Positions 27,676-36,018 of a stretch of DNA of 64,000 nt are shown here, in pieces. Within the stretch, counting starts at the first letter, position 1. Each line of letters opens with the position of its first letter. The position numbers and the translations under genes are program-made. Origin of the DNA: Microcoleus vaginatus PCC 9802 (lineage in GTDB: Bacteria > Cyanobacteriota > Cyanobacteriia > Cyanobacteriales > Microcoleaceae); the NCBI GenBank assembly GCA_022701275.1, contig CP031740.1, positions 3,669,001-3,733,000 on the forward strand, given 5' to 3'. Under the pieces are notes generated by a model. The model saw only the letters and a list, made by a program, of their open reading frames with translations. It did no database searches and had not been told where the DNA came from.

Positions 27676-27762
27676 ATGAGGTTGTTGTTGGACACTCATG
27701 CCTTTATTTTGATGCTTATGTGCGGGTGTGGTGAATTAAGAAAAATAAAGAGGCGAAGATGA
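27676..27762 (+). pseudogene. VapC-type PIN-domain toxin remnant (N-terminus only)
   Basis: Six bases after the antitoxin stop, an ATG opens MRLLLDTHAFIL, which is the highly conserved start of PIN-domain toxins of the MRLLLDTHAFLW type, including the first catalytic Asp. The similarity ends after about 12 codons, and the frame closes at 27760-27762 without the remaining 110 residues. The rest of the toxin has been deleted, and the HicB gene begins at the same spot, suggesting that a later insertion or deletion joined the two modules. Confidence 0.65.
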
Positions 27763-27983
27763 AACAATTTAGAATCCTCATTGAAAAACATTCCGATGGT
27801 TATGTCGCCTATCCCCTTAGTATCAAAAGTGCCGTAGTTGGTGAAGGTGACACCCATGAAGAAGCCTTAGCTGATGTCAAGTCAGCTATTCGTTGCTACA
27901 TCGAAGTAGTTGGCAAAGAAACAAGGGAAAACGAATCACCTGGGAGCGAGACTTTTTTAGTAGAAGCAGAGGTGGCTATTTAA
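27759..27983 (+). CDS. hicB: HicB-family antitoxin
   Basis: The 74-residue protein has the HicB fold pattern: KQFRILIEKHSDGYVAYPLS, then GEGDTHEEALADVKSAIRCYIE. It normally binds and neutralises the HicA mRNA interferase and may repress its own promoter. The start overlaps the end of the PIN remnant, and its stop (27981-27983) overlaps the ATG of the hicA-like frame by one base. The gene itself looks intact, but its partner toxin is broken. Confidence 0.85.
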   Translation: MKQFRILIEKHSDGYVAYPLSIKSAVVGEGDTHEEALADVKSAIRCYIEVVGKETRENESPGSETFLVEAEVAI

Positions 27984-28195
27984 TGTCAAAGTTTCCTGTC
28001 CAGGCTTCTAAAAGACGAGTCATCAGAACATTTCAGTTGTTGGGTTTTCGCATTATTACAAAAGGCGAACATATTGTCATGGTGCGATAGAATCAGGATG
28101 GCACGGAGACTCCGTTAGTAATGCCTAACCACGAGCAAATAAAATCAGGGACACTGAGAGCAATTTGTACTCAGGTGGGAATTTATAGAGAGTAA
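27983..28195 (+). pseudogene. HicA-family toxin, interrupted by an in-frame TAG
   Basis: The frame reads MSKFPVQASKRRVIRTFQ, then LLGFRIITKGEHIVMVR, a TAG at 28088-28090, and then NQDGTETPLVMPNHEQIKSG to a normal stop at 28193-28195. Total length of 70 residues and the G-x-H catalytic context (KGEH) match HicA mRNA interferases; in intact members the interrupted position is usually a coding codon of the R-x-N-x-DGT segment. A single substitution thus abolishes the C-terminal half. Confidence 0.8.
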
Positions 28196-28301
28196 TTTTT
28201 AATAGCTTATGCACAAAGTTGAGTGCAAATGCTCTCTACGATAACACTTGAAATATGTTAAATTATAGATAGCCTTTTTTGAGGTACGTTTTCACTAAAT
28301 A

Positions 28302-29156
28302 ATGAAGAAATCAAAAAGACGCAAAAATCAGTGGTCAAATGAACTAAACGACATCATTCGAGGCGCATCTGGCGGCTTTTTGTTCGGGATTCCCCTGCTT
28401 TATACGATGGAAGTTTGGTGGATTGGTTCGTATACTAAACCAGCGGAAATGTCGATCGCGATCGCAACTACTTTTATCGTCGTTTTCTTGCTGACTCGCA
28501 CTGAAGGTTTTCGCAAAACTAAGGACATCCGTTGGCTAGATGCTGCAATCGATACCGTAGAAGCGATCGCCATCGGCATTGTCTGCGCGGCTTTGATCCT
28601 GTTTTTGCTCAGGGAAATTACGCCGGAGACTCCACTGCAAGAAACTCTAGGGAAAATAATCTTTGAAGGCCTGCCCTTTGCCTTGGGAGTTGCCCTGGCG
28701 AACGGTTTTTTGAGCGGCGATCGCTATCAAAGTTCAGACAGCGACAACGAACCTACCATTAATCCAACTGTAGCAGATATCGGCGCTACTTTAATAGGCG
28801 CGATGATCATTGCTTTCAACATCGCCCCAACTGACGAAATTCCCATGCTAGCTGCAGCTATTTCGCCACCTTGGCAATTAGCAATTATCGCTGCTTCGCT
28901 GCTAATTTCCTACGGTATTGTATTTGCAGCAGGGTTTACCGATCAAGCAAAACGCCACCAGCAGCAAGGGATTTTTCAGCGTCCCCTCAGCGAAACTGTC
29001 ATGGCGTATTTAGTGTCGCTGGCGGCTTCTGCATTTATGATGTTTTTCTTCCAAAAACTCAGTTTTGACGACCCGTGGTCGATTTGGTTGAGCTATACGT
29101 TAGTATTGGGATTGCCGGCGACAATTGGCGGCGCGGCGGGGAGGTTGACGGTATGA
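28302..29156 (+). CDS. TIGR02587-family integral membrane protein
   Basis: The 284-residue protein has about eight hydrophobic segments. It carries features of the TIGR02587 family of unknown function: an N-terminal GASGGFLFGIPLLYTMEVWW, a cytoplasmic loop FRKTKDIRWLDAAIDTVEAI, and a C-terminal LPATIGGAAGRLTV. Its stop overlaps the start of the next gene (ATGA), so the pair is translationally coupled. The two genes are known to travel together, which suggests one membrane complex, but no activity is known. Confidence 0.85.
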   Translation: MKKSKRRKNQWSNELNDIIRGASGGFLFGIPLLYTMEVWWIGSYTKPAEMSIAIATTFIVVFLLTRTEGFRKTKDIRWLDAAIDTVEAIAIGIVCAALILFLLREITPETPLQETLGKIIFEGLPFALGVALANGFLSGDRYQSSDSDNEPTINPTVADIGATLIGAMIIAFNIAPTDEIPMLAAAISPPWQLAIIAASLLISYGIVFAAGFTDQAKRHQQQGIFQRPLSETVMAYLVSLAASAFMMFFFQKLSFDDPWSIWLSYTLVLGLPATIGGAAGRLTV

Positions 29157-29557
29157 CGGAAAGTAATAACGAACAGCAACCAAAAAAAACTTTTGCTGAA
29201 TGGGCGACATTTGCGATCGCCTGCTTCATCCTTTTTACCCTCACTGGACTCGTACTCTACAACTGGCTGGCTAAAAAGCAGGAACCTCCGGTTATTTCTG
29301 TCACTCGCAACACGCCTATTCGCGAAACTCAAGGGCAATTTTACGTACCGTTTACCGTAACTAACACGGGCGGCGAAACGGCCGAATCAGTGCAAATTAT
29401 TGCCGAATTGCGCGTCAATGGCGAAGTCGTTGAATCCGGCGAGCAACAAATAGATTTTTTGTCAAGCGGCGAAACGGAAGAAGGAGCTTTTATCTTCAGC
29501 CGTAACCCCAGTCAAGGTCAATTGAGCGTGCGATCGAGCAGTTATCAACTACCTTAA
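29153..29557 (+). CDS. TIGR02588-family protein, partner of TIGR02587
   Basis: The 134-residue protein has one N-terminal membrane helix (about 15-37) and a soluble beta-rich domain (VISVTRNTPIRETQGQFYV, NTGGETAESVQIIAEL) resembling a small immunoglobulin-like or transport-accessory fold. Its ATG lies inside the last codons of the upstream TIGR02587 gene. The domain should face the periplasm if the helix is an N-in anchor. Function unknown. Confidence 0.85.
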   Translation: MTESNNEQQPKKTFAEWATFAIACFILFTLTGLVLYNWLAKKQEPPVISVTRNTPIRETQGQFYVPFTVTNTGGETAESVQIIAELRVNGEVVESGEQQIDFLSSGETEEGAFIFSRNPSQGQLSVRSSSYQLP

Positions 29558-29702
29558 CAAAGTTTTTAACTATCGTGTCCGGTAAGTGTGACCCTAATAA
29601 AATTTTGTCGCTGGGTGGGGGCGGGTTTAAAAATACTTTGGTTATTAAGCAGAGATACGGGTGAACCCGCCCCGACCTCAATATTATTGTAGTGCGATCG
29701 AT

Positions 29703-30296
29703 CTACCGCTTCACGGCATTGTGTTCCCACTTCCAAACACAGCTAGAAATCAAATTCGTACAGATATGAGCCGTAATTGGCACTAACAAATTCCCAGTAG
29801 CTAAAACGCTGTAACCCAACAGCAATCCGACAGCCGTTGCCCAAACAGCATAAGGCCACTGATCCATGCCTCCCAAGTGCAGAATACCGAAACAAAAACT
29901 CGATAAAACTAAACTGGTAACATTCAATCCTAAAGCAGACAGCATCACGCCTCGAAATAGCAATTCTTCGCTAAGTCCCGGCAGCAGTCCCAGCCAAATT
30001 AAATCAGGCCAAAACAAAGGTTTGAGCACTACTTCCAAGTAAACGTCTGCACTCCGGCGATAACCCGGCCAGAGGTGATAAACGATCGCACTGCCGCCTG
30101 TAATTGCCAGTCCGATCGCACATCCTTTGAGCAAGTCGATTCCTATCAATTTGACTGGCAAAAGCGATACCGATCCAAATAGCAACCACAATTTAGCAAC
30201 CGCCAGCAACATAATTGCTGTCACGCCCATTGCTATTAAAACTTGGGTGCGCGTCAAGGGTTCAATTTCAGGATTTTGGGGAAGTTTTTCTGCCAC
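29703..30296 (-). CDS. CPBP-family intramembrane glutamic endopeptidase
   Basis: The 197-residue membrane protein shows the three motifs of the CPBP (Abi) family. These are EELLFRG with the paired glutamates preceded by GLLPGLSE, a His in FGILHLGG, and a final H-x3-N in ITAHICTNLI. These proteases cleave within the membrane and in bacteria act in protein maturation or bacteriocin self-immunity. The start is a GTG. No bacteriocin gene is adjacent. Confidence 0.88.
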   Translation of the reverse strand: MAEKLPQNPEIEPLTRTQVLIAMGVTAIMLLAVAKLWLLFGSVSLLPVKLIGIDLLKGCAIGLAITGGSAIVYHLWPGYRRSADVYLEVVLKPLFWPDLIWLGLLPGLSEELLFRGVMLSALGLNVTSLVLSSFCFGILHLGGMDQWPYAVWATAVGLLLGYSVLATGNLLVPITAHICTNLISSCVWKWEHNAVKR

Positions 30297-30342
30297 TTAA
30301 TCACTTTTATATTTGAGGTTTGAGATTTTAGATTTGTTGAGT

Positions 30343-31410
30343 TTAGTCAGACAAACAACGCAGGGAGGAGATGTCTGCACCCAAGGAAGCTGGACTGATG
30401 CCGGCCCGCAAAGCGACCAAAACTCCGATCGCCTCTAAATATGAGTTTACCTGCAAAGCTTTGATTCCGAGTTTTTCTGGAGTCGCCTGCATCTGGGTTT
30501 TGTTGTCGCCCACAGCGATGATTTGTACCGACGATCGCCCACTCAAACTCAGAATAGCACTGCCGCCGCAGGCTGTGGCGGGTATTACCACCGCATCGAC
30601 TCGATCGACGGTAATTGATAATTGATTGTGCTGCTGGCTTTCTGGCGCTACCAATTGCGGAGCTTTGCTGAGGCCCGCAAGCACGCAAGGTAGGAAAGTA
30701 TAGCCGATCTCCTCAGCAGCCGATCGCGGGGACAGGTGCGGATCGAGGGGAAGCGCAGACAGGGCGGGGGCGTGGGCGCAGGGGATTTTAAACGTCCTGA
30801 CGACGAGGTGGCTGATCACAGCTTCCGCGCCGGCGAGGGGGTCAACTCCTTTGCCGCGGCGGTAGTTTTCGAGGGCGAGGCTGCCTTCATCGTCGGGAAA
30901 TCTGGCCACAACTGCGATCGCCTCTACTCTTGCTTGTTTGATTAATTTTTCGGCTGCGCGCAATAAACTGTCTGGATTGCCGATCGTCCCCCAGGATGCC
31001 CCTGATTCAGAAATACGCAATTCTACTTGCAGGGAGCGATCGGTTAAAACACAATCAGTTATATTCAAACCCAATGTAGCTCTCGTTGCATCAACGGCTT
31101 GCAAGTGGCGCAACTGCAAGTCTGGTTCGATCGCGGAATCGAGGATTAAGCCGATGCGATTTTGATGTACCGGTTGCAGTCCCCAGCATCCGGCAGCAAA
31201 TTTGTCCAGGGCGTAACCTTCCACGTAGAGAGCGTTAGGTATCGGCCAATAAAGTTGAGCGCCGTTGAGGACGTTGGGGTGAGTGATCAGGGTGTCTGAA
31301 ATTTGGGCGATCGCCCTAGCCACCGGCAGCGCATCTCCTGCAAACCCACCAATCGAGGCTCCAACGCCTGTGGGAACGATCAAAACCACTGTCAAAGGGC
31401 GGGGGTTCAC
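30343..31410 (-). CDS. DUF3326-family protein
   Basis: The 355-residue protein begins NPRPLTVVLIVPTGVGASIGG and contains GLILDSAIEPDLQLRHLQA and HAPALSALPLDPHLSPRSAAEEIGY in pieces, which fit the DUF3326 family of cyanobacteria and plants. No catalytic motif is known. A GTG start at 31410 is chosen because it overlaps the stop of the upstream small gene (GTGA), giving tight coupling, and because it gives the family's N-terminus; the longer frame to 31494 would overlap that gene by 87 bases. Confidence 0.8.
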   Translation of the reverse strand: MNPRPLTVVLIVPTGVGASIGGFAGDALPVARAIAQISDTLITHPNVLNGAQLYWPIPNALYVEGYALDKFAAGCWGLQPVHQNRIGLILDSAIEPDLQLRHLQAVDATRATLGLNITDCVLTDRSLQVELRISESGASWGTIGNPDSLLRAAEKLIKQARVEAIAVVARFPDDEGSLALENYRRGKGVDPLAGAEAVISHLVVRTFKIPCAHAPALSALPLDPHLSPRSAAEEIGYTFLPCVLAGLSKAPQLVAPESQQHNQLSITVDRVDAVVIPATACGGSAILSLSGRSSVQIIAVGDNKTQMQATPEKLGIKALQVNSYLEAIGVLVALRAGISPASLGADISSLRCLSD

Positions 31411-31610
31411 GGTGTTGCGGAGGATGCTTCCACGAGCACGTAGCCTTCTACCACAGCCTTTTGCCGAGCGACATCCACGTCTGTGACTGCCCACCGCAGG
31501 GGTTCGCCGTACTTTTGCAGTTCAATTTCAATAGCCGAGTGCAGTTGCTCGGGGGTCTCGTGGAGGTCAACTTCTGCGGAAACGAAATGGGTGGTCATAG
31601 GGCGATCCAT
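31407..31610 (-). CDS. Small conserved protein upstream of DUF3326
   Basis: The 67-residue protein (63 if the second ATG at 31598 is used, giving MTTHFVSAEVDLHE) has an alternating hydrophobic pattern and ends in KAVVEGYVLVEASSATP. No domain is recognised. Four-base overlap with the DUF3326 start argues that the two are one transcription unit and that this frame is real. Confidence 0.65.
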   Translation of the reverse strand: MDRPMTTHFVSAEVDLHETPEQLHSAIEIELQKYGEPLRWAVTDVDVARQKAVVEGYVLVEASSATP

Positions 31611-31655
31611 AGTGGTTTTACCGCTAACGGTACTTAGGTCAATTTTAGCTTAGTC

Positions 31656-31973
31656 CTAGGATTTACCGAATTGGCGATCGTACACAATGTCTTCTTTTTC
31701 GGTTTCTATCTTCAAGTTCGATCGGGGATAAGCAATGCACAGCAACACATAACCTTCTGCCTGAAGTTCGGGACTGACGCCCATGCAATCAACTTGCTCA
31801 ACTTCACCCTCAATAACTTTAGCAGCGCAAGTAGTACAAACCCCCGCATTGCAAGAGTTAGGCAGATCAATGCCCGCAGCGTTTGCCGCCTGAAGAATTT
31901 GTTTATCTTCCGGCACTTCTACGGTATAGGTACTGCCTTGGTGGATCAATTCAACAGTGTAAGTCTTAGACAT
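31656..31973 (-). CDS. Plant-type 2Fe-2S ferredoxin
   Basis: The 105-residue protein has the cluster ligands C41, C46, C49 and C79 in CNAGVCTTC and VLLCIAYP, the plant-type spacing. The sequence has a C-terminal extension of about 10 residues (DIVYDRQFGKS) and differs from the main photosynthetic PetF in CNAG for CRAG and TTC for STC. It is probably one of the accessory ferredoxins with a dedicated electron acceptor. Confidence 0.92.
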   Translation of the reverse strand: MSKTYTVELIHQGSTYTVEVPEDKQILQAANAAGIDLPNSCNAGVCTTCAAKVIEGEVEQVDCMGVSPELQAEGYVLLCIAYPRSNLKIETEKEDIVYDRQFGKS

Positions 31974-32216
31974 ATTTCAATTATTGGTTGTAATTCCCAA
32001 TTGGAATTTACGCTACATTTGCAAACAAAGCAATAAGTATTTTACCGCTCTTTGTGATTTGGTGCAATTTTACAACTGCATTTTTTATTGATAATTTTTT
32101 TTATTAATTAGCGGGGCGAACCCGCGGCATTTTGTCAATGACTTTTTCACAAATTATTACAAGCCTCACGGGCAAAGCCTGCCAAAAAGCACTTATACCT
32201 AATTAATTTTAGACCT
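31974..32216. other. Intergenic, no gene
   Basis: AT-rich 243-bp space upstream of the ferredoxin gene (its promoter region) and downstream of a Uma2 gene. No structure stands out. Confidence 0.4.
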
Positions 32217-32762
32217 TCAAGCCAACAACTCGTCAACAGGAACACTAAAACCCCCCAGCACTAGCTGAGTGCTGACTGTAGAACCCAGGTTAAAGGTTAA
32301 CTTTTGACTTTGAGTCATGATCAATATCCAGCGACTTTCTGGAAAAAGAACCCAAGCTTCCAGACAACCTGAATCTAAATATTCTTGTGCTTTTAGAAAT
32401 ATTTCTTCCGCAATATCAGTAGGAGAAACTATTTCAGCAATTAACGGCGGACTTTGAGGCAAAGTAGGAACATCGCCATATTGAGCAACAAGTTCAGGAG
32501 TCAGATAAGCTACATCAGGACGGCGCACTCGCCTGTCTGTACGACAAGGAACTTCTGTATAAACTTCGCCGCCTTGTCCGCTCGATATCTTATAACTTCT
32601 CCAACAATAATCTAGTCGAGATTGGATTCGACTGTGTTTTACTGTCCTGCCATTTTTCTCCACGATTTGCCCGGCAACCCATTCCATGCAGTCGGGGGGA
32701 TTAGCCATGAAGTCTTCTAGAGAAACATTTTCTGATAAAACGGCAGCCATTACCATACCCAT
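32217..32762 (-). CDS. Uma2-family (DUF820) putative endonuclease, copy 1
   Basis: The 181-residue protein belongs to the DUF820/Uma2 group with a predicted PD-(D/E)XK nuclease fold: RRVRRPDVAYLTPE carries the PD, LIAEIVSPTD the acidic residue, and AEEIFLKAQEYLDSG the helix with Lys. Cyanobacterial genomes hold dozens of copies whose role is unproven. It is about 55-60% identical by eye to the copy at 34267-34806, with the GTPase gene lying between them. Start could be the ATG at 32762 or one two codons later. Confidence 0.85.
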   Translation of the reverse strand: MGMVMAAVLSENVSLEDFMANPPDCMEWVAGQIVEKNGRTVKHSRIQSRLDYCWRSYKISSGQGGEVYTEVPCRTDRRVRRPDVAYLTPELVAQYGDVPTLPQSPPLIAEIVSPTDIAEEIFLKAQEYLDSGCLEAWVLFPESRWILIMTQSQKLTFNLGSTVSTQLVLGGFSVPVDELLA

Positions 32763-32841
32763 TTACTTTCTTTTGCAGAATTCACTCATATTGTAGCAAT
32801 CAATTGGTAATGGGTAATTGGGAATTGGAACTAACAAATAA

Positions 32842-32886
32842 CCTATGCCCTATGCCCTATACCCCCTGCCCTATGCCCCATGCCCA
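32842..32886. repeat. CCCTATGCCC simple repeats
   Basis: Four to five imperfect units of CCTATGCC occupy the spacer upstream of the Uma2 copy 1 gene. The same class of intergenic simple repeat as others in the window. Confidence 0.65.
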
Positions 32887-32888
32887 AT

Positions 32889-34070
32889 TTACTCAATATT
32901 AATTTGATTGGGAGGTTTAGGTTGCTCCGGTTTCTCATCCTTCAAAGTTTTACGCCCAGAACTAGCATAATCCTTGTACAATTCCACAAACATCTTGGTC
33001 AACTGCTGCAAAGAAAGTTGTTCTCCATTAACTTGAGCTTTCATATAAGCTTTAAGCACCTCAATGTAAGCCAAACCGAGGGCAAGCGTGAGAGCTGCTG
33101 CCGTTGCACCGGAGATAGCACCGCCGACAACTGTACCCGCACCAGGAATGATTTTAATCAAATTAGTCACAATACTTCGGCCAACAGCAGTAACCCCGCC
33201 TGTGCCGCTAATAGCAGACAGCATCGCCGAAATAAAGCCCTTATCAAAGGGCATTCCAAAAATCACAGTAATATTAGCAATCATTGCCGTTTGCATCGCC
33301 ATCAAAATCGGCGCATCAGCAAACGGTACAGGAGTCGCACCGACAATTGCAGAACCTGCAACATAAGCACTTAAATACTTAAATGCCATATCGGATTTGA
33401 GCGCAATATTAGCAATTTGTTCTTTAACAAAAGCTTTTTTAGCTACTTCCGGCAGCAGTTGAAAAGTTGCATCTACCAACTTATCTAAACCGTGAGATTT
33501 TACTGTATAATCCTCATCAATTTCTTCCGGCTCAGCCATGACGGGGATGATTTGACTGACGGGCAAATTCATGTGTTCCAGTTGCTTGAAAAACTCGCCC
33601 GGCTTTTTAGATGTCGTCTGAGTCAGCACTAAAACAACTGGTACGTCTTTGACTTCCATTTCTTTTAGCCAGTTTTCCTCGACAGATTCTATTCTATTGG
33701 CGCTGTGATTGATGCAGTACCAGATGACGTGAATGTGTTCTTTGGGATGCAGGAGTCTTTGGTCTTCAATTAGTTTAGCAACGTTTAATTGAATAACTTT
33801 AATTTGTTCGGCATTGAGTTCGAGTCCCGGAGTATCGTAGACTGTAATTGGGCAATTCGGTTTGGTATATTGGCGAATGCCTTGAGTGATGGGGCGGCCG
33901 ACTCCAGTTTCTGCTAAGCGTTGGCGAAAAACGGAATTTATTAGGGTACTTTTGCCGACGCCGGTTTTGCCGATGACTAAAACATTGCACTGTCCCACTT
34001 GGTTTTCTGCGTCTTTGAAGGCGTAGTAACTTCTATTTAAAAGCTCGTCTAAGGAAAAGTCGTCTGACAT
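32889..34070 (-). CDS. Era-like GTPase with DUF697 C-terminal domain
   Basis: The 393-residue protein starts with a TRAFAC-type G domain: VIGKTGVGKSTLINSVF (P-loop), a Thr-containing switch region, and DTPGLE (G3). A TKxD-like motif appears as VLTQTTSKK, which is atypical because Asp is lacking. From about residue 215 the protein is hydrophobic with Gly/Ala-rich segments (GATPVPFADAPILMAMQ, GAISGATAAALTL) matching the DUF697/YcjF-type membrane-associating domain. It ends in a Pro/Lys-rich tail. The role is unknown; such GTPases are suspected in membrane remodelling or stress. Confidence 0.85.
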   Translation of the reverse strand: MSDDFSLDELLNRSYYAFKDAENQVGQCNVLVIGKTGVGKSTLINSVFRQRLAETGVGRPITQGIRQYTKPNCPITVYDTPGLELNAEQIKVIQLNVAKLIEDQRLLHPKEHIHVIWYCINHSANRIESVEENWLKEMEVKDVPVVLVLTQTTSKKPGEFFKQLEHMNLPVSQIIPVMAEPEEIDEDYTVKSHGLDKLVDATFQLLPEVAKKAFVKEQIANIALKSDMAFKYLSAYVAGSAIVGATPVPFADAPILMAMQTAMIANITVIFGMPFDKGFISAMLSAISGTGGVTAVGRSIVTNLIKIIPGAGTVVGGAISGATAAALTLALGLAYIEVLKAYMKAQVNGEQLSLQQLTKMFVELYKDYASSGRKTLKDEKPEQPKPPNQINIE

Positions 34071-34266
34071 GGCGGTTTGCTCCGATAAGGGTGGGATATT
34101 AATTCAATACCACCGAATAGAATTCCGATGCTCTACAAACGAAGTCCGCGTAGGCGGACTGGGGGAGTCTTAAGAATATTGTAGCAATTTGATTTAAGAA
34201 CTGGTGCAACGGGTAGAGGATAGTTTTGTGTCGCGTGCTGCTACATGAAAGGTTGTAGAATTTAGT

Positions 34267-34806
34267 TTAAGCTAGCAATCGATCGACATCAATGCTAAAA
34301 CCGATCAGGATTTGTTGGGTGCTGGCGGTATCGCCGGATCGAAATGTCAATACTTGATTTTGAGTCATCACAAATACTAAATGACTTTCGGGAAAAACTA
34401 GCCAAACTTCCTGACAGCTAGATTCTAAATATTCCTGTGCTTTTAGAAAGACATCTTCAGCGATATCGGTGGGTGAAACTATTTCGGCAACTAAAGGGAA
34501 ACTTTGGGGTAAAGTGGCAAGGTTGCCAAATTGTGCAACTAATTCGGGTGTGAGATAAGCGACATCGGGGCGGCGAATTTGTCGGTTAGTGCGGCAAGGA
34601 ACCTCGACATAAGCTTCTCCCCCTTGTCCGCTAGAATTTTTGTAATCTTCCCAAAAATTCCCCAGTCTCAACTGAATTTTACCCGTCTTTAGTGTCATGC
34701 CATTTTTCTCCACAAGTTGGCCGTCTACCAATTCCATGTTATCGGGCGGAGCGACCGTGAAATCTTCTAGAGTAAAATTATCCTGTACAGCAGTAGCAGT
34801 GACCAT
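34267..34806 (-). CDS. Uma2-family (DUF820) putative endonuclease, copy 2
   Basis: The 179-residue protein shows RQIRRPDVAYLTPELVAQF, LVAEIVSPTDIAEDVFLKAQ and a C-terminal SIDVDRLLA, as in copy 1 at 32217. Catalytic-type residues (D of PD, E of AEIV, K of FLK) are all kept. The two genes probably arose by duplication, though homologous recombination from elsewhere in the genome is possible. Confidence 0.85.
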   Translation of the reverse strand: MVTATAVQDNFTLEDFTVAPPDNMELVDGQLVEKNGMTLKTGKIQLRLGNFWEDYKNSSGQGGEAYVEVPCRTNRQIRRPDVAYLTPELVAQFGNLATLPQSFPLVAEIVSPTDIAEDVFLKAQEYLESSCQEVWLVFPESHLVFVMTQNQVLTFRSGDTASTQQILIGFSIDVDRLLA

Positions 34807-34891
34807 AGTTATTTCCTCGCTTTTACCAAACTCACTTGTTACTATTATGGCTGATATGATGATAAGTTATTGCGTGATGAGTACCCGCACT

Positions 34892-35074
34892 TTACGGTAG
34901 TTTCTCCCGCACCGAAAGCCAAGAGTTTAGTTGTTCATCTAAAACATACTTATCGTTGTTAGCGAGTGCTGCGATAACTTTCATTAGTGATGCTTGAGTT
35001 TCTCAGATGTTGACGAAAAAAGGAACAGTGGCAGCGGAATTGTTTTCGACCAAATCGAAGAATGCTTGGATTTG
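34892..35074 (-). pseudogene. Decayed coding fragment, unknown family
   Basis: On the minus strand, one frame gives QIQAFFDLVENNSAATVPFF, VNI, a stop, then ETQASLMKVIAALANNDKYV, LDEQLNSWLSVREKLP and a second stop. The alternation of hydrophobic residues and lack of low complexity look protein-like. It could also be fortuitous; no family was recognised. The lack of an intact start supports a remnant. Confidence 0.35.
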
Positions 35075-35234
35075 TTATCCTAAATTCCTGTAGAGAGCGG
35101 GTAATCGCCACCGCCTGGGATATTTGAAAGGTTACTCATGGGCTTAGCTGAGATAGAGGGGGAAGCGCATGGAGAAATTATAACTGTTGTAGTCGAGCTT
35201 GTACCACTTTTTTGAATGTTTGCTGCGAGTAATT

Positions 35235-35303
35235 CCTGTAGGGGCAATCCCCCCGTTGTTGCCCCGATCTTTCGGGCGGGCACGGGGGCACCGCCACTAC
35301 AGG
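35235..35303. repeat. MITE-like imperfect inverted repeat
   Basis: The element starts CCTGTAGGGGCAATCCCCC and ends ACCGCCACTACAGG, so its termini are inverted copies around a C/G-rich centre. Such GTAGGGGCAAT elements are frequent in filamentous cyanobacterial spacers. The surrounding 34807-35430 gap contains nothing else identifiable except a decayed frame at 34892 and an AGAAACCGGGTTTTTT word at about 35338. Confidence 0.6.
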
Positions 35304-35430
35304 GGGGGGCAGGAGTTTATGAGAGTTACGCATACCAAAGAAACCGGGTTTTTTACTTTAGTTAAAGGCTGGGCGTGAAGTATTGTTGCAAAAAAAATCG
35401 ATTTCTAATCACCCGTGTTTCAGTCATAAT

Positions 35431-35874
35431 TTAGAAATTTTCTAGCAGAGATTTCTCTTGTGCATAAACCTTTCGCAGCGACTCCAGAGCTATTCGACTT
35501 AACATCAATTTAATCACCCCTACCATTTCCCCCCACTCCAACAATTCAGAAACACAAACAGCTTTTTGAAATCTCGTCGCATAAAAATCCACCCAAAAAT
35601 CCGGCGCGTGTCTCTCTTTTTGACTCGCTATCCGGCGCTTCCAATAACCAAAATCTAAACCAGAGGGCGATTCCACTCCCAAAACAGGCGGAAAGTCGGC
35701 ATAACTCACAAACCGACTCATGCCTTTGGCGTGCACGTACAGGATATGCGCCCAGCACTCGAAGCGATATATTTGTTCTACCTTGATTTTCAGCAGCCGC
35801 GCGATCGCCTCTTTCGTCACAAACCGGCTCAATCTGTGTCTGGGGGTTGATTTTCGCGAAAATTTTGTTAACAT
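35431..35874 (-). CDS. Unknown protein with possible helix-turn-helix N-terminus
   Basis: The 147-residue protein has a basic N-terminus and a TKEAIARLLKIKVEQIYRFE segment that could form a helix-turn-helix, then a middle section with WKRRIASQKERHAPDFW and a C-terminal helix. It is divergent from two small HTH genes, which supports a regulatory role, but there is no recognised family. The ATG at 35874 is chosen over an upstream TTG. Confidence 0.55.
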   Translation of the reverse strand: MLTKFSRKSTPRHRLSRFVTKEAIARLLKIKVEQIYRFECWAHILYVHAKGMSRFVSYADFPPVLGVESPSGLDFGYWKRRIASQKERHAPDFWVDFYATRFQKAVCVSELLEWGEMVGVIKLMLSRIALESLRKVYAQEKSLLENF

Positions 35875-36018
35875 GATGTTAAGCAAATCCTTTGTAAAGA
35901 GTACAAACTTTTGTAAAGGGATTGAATTTGGATAGGCGATCGCTTTTTAGTTTTCCAGACCTGGGAGCGATCGCTTTTTACGATATTTTTATTAAAAACT
36001 AAATCTAGTTTTTTGTCA

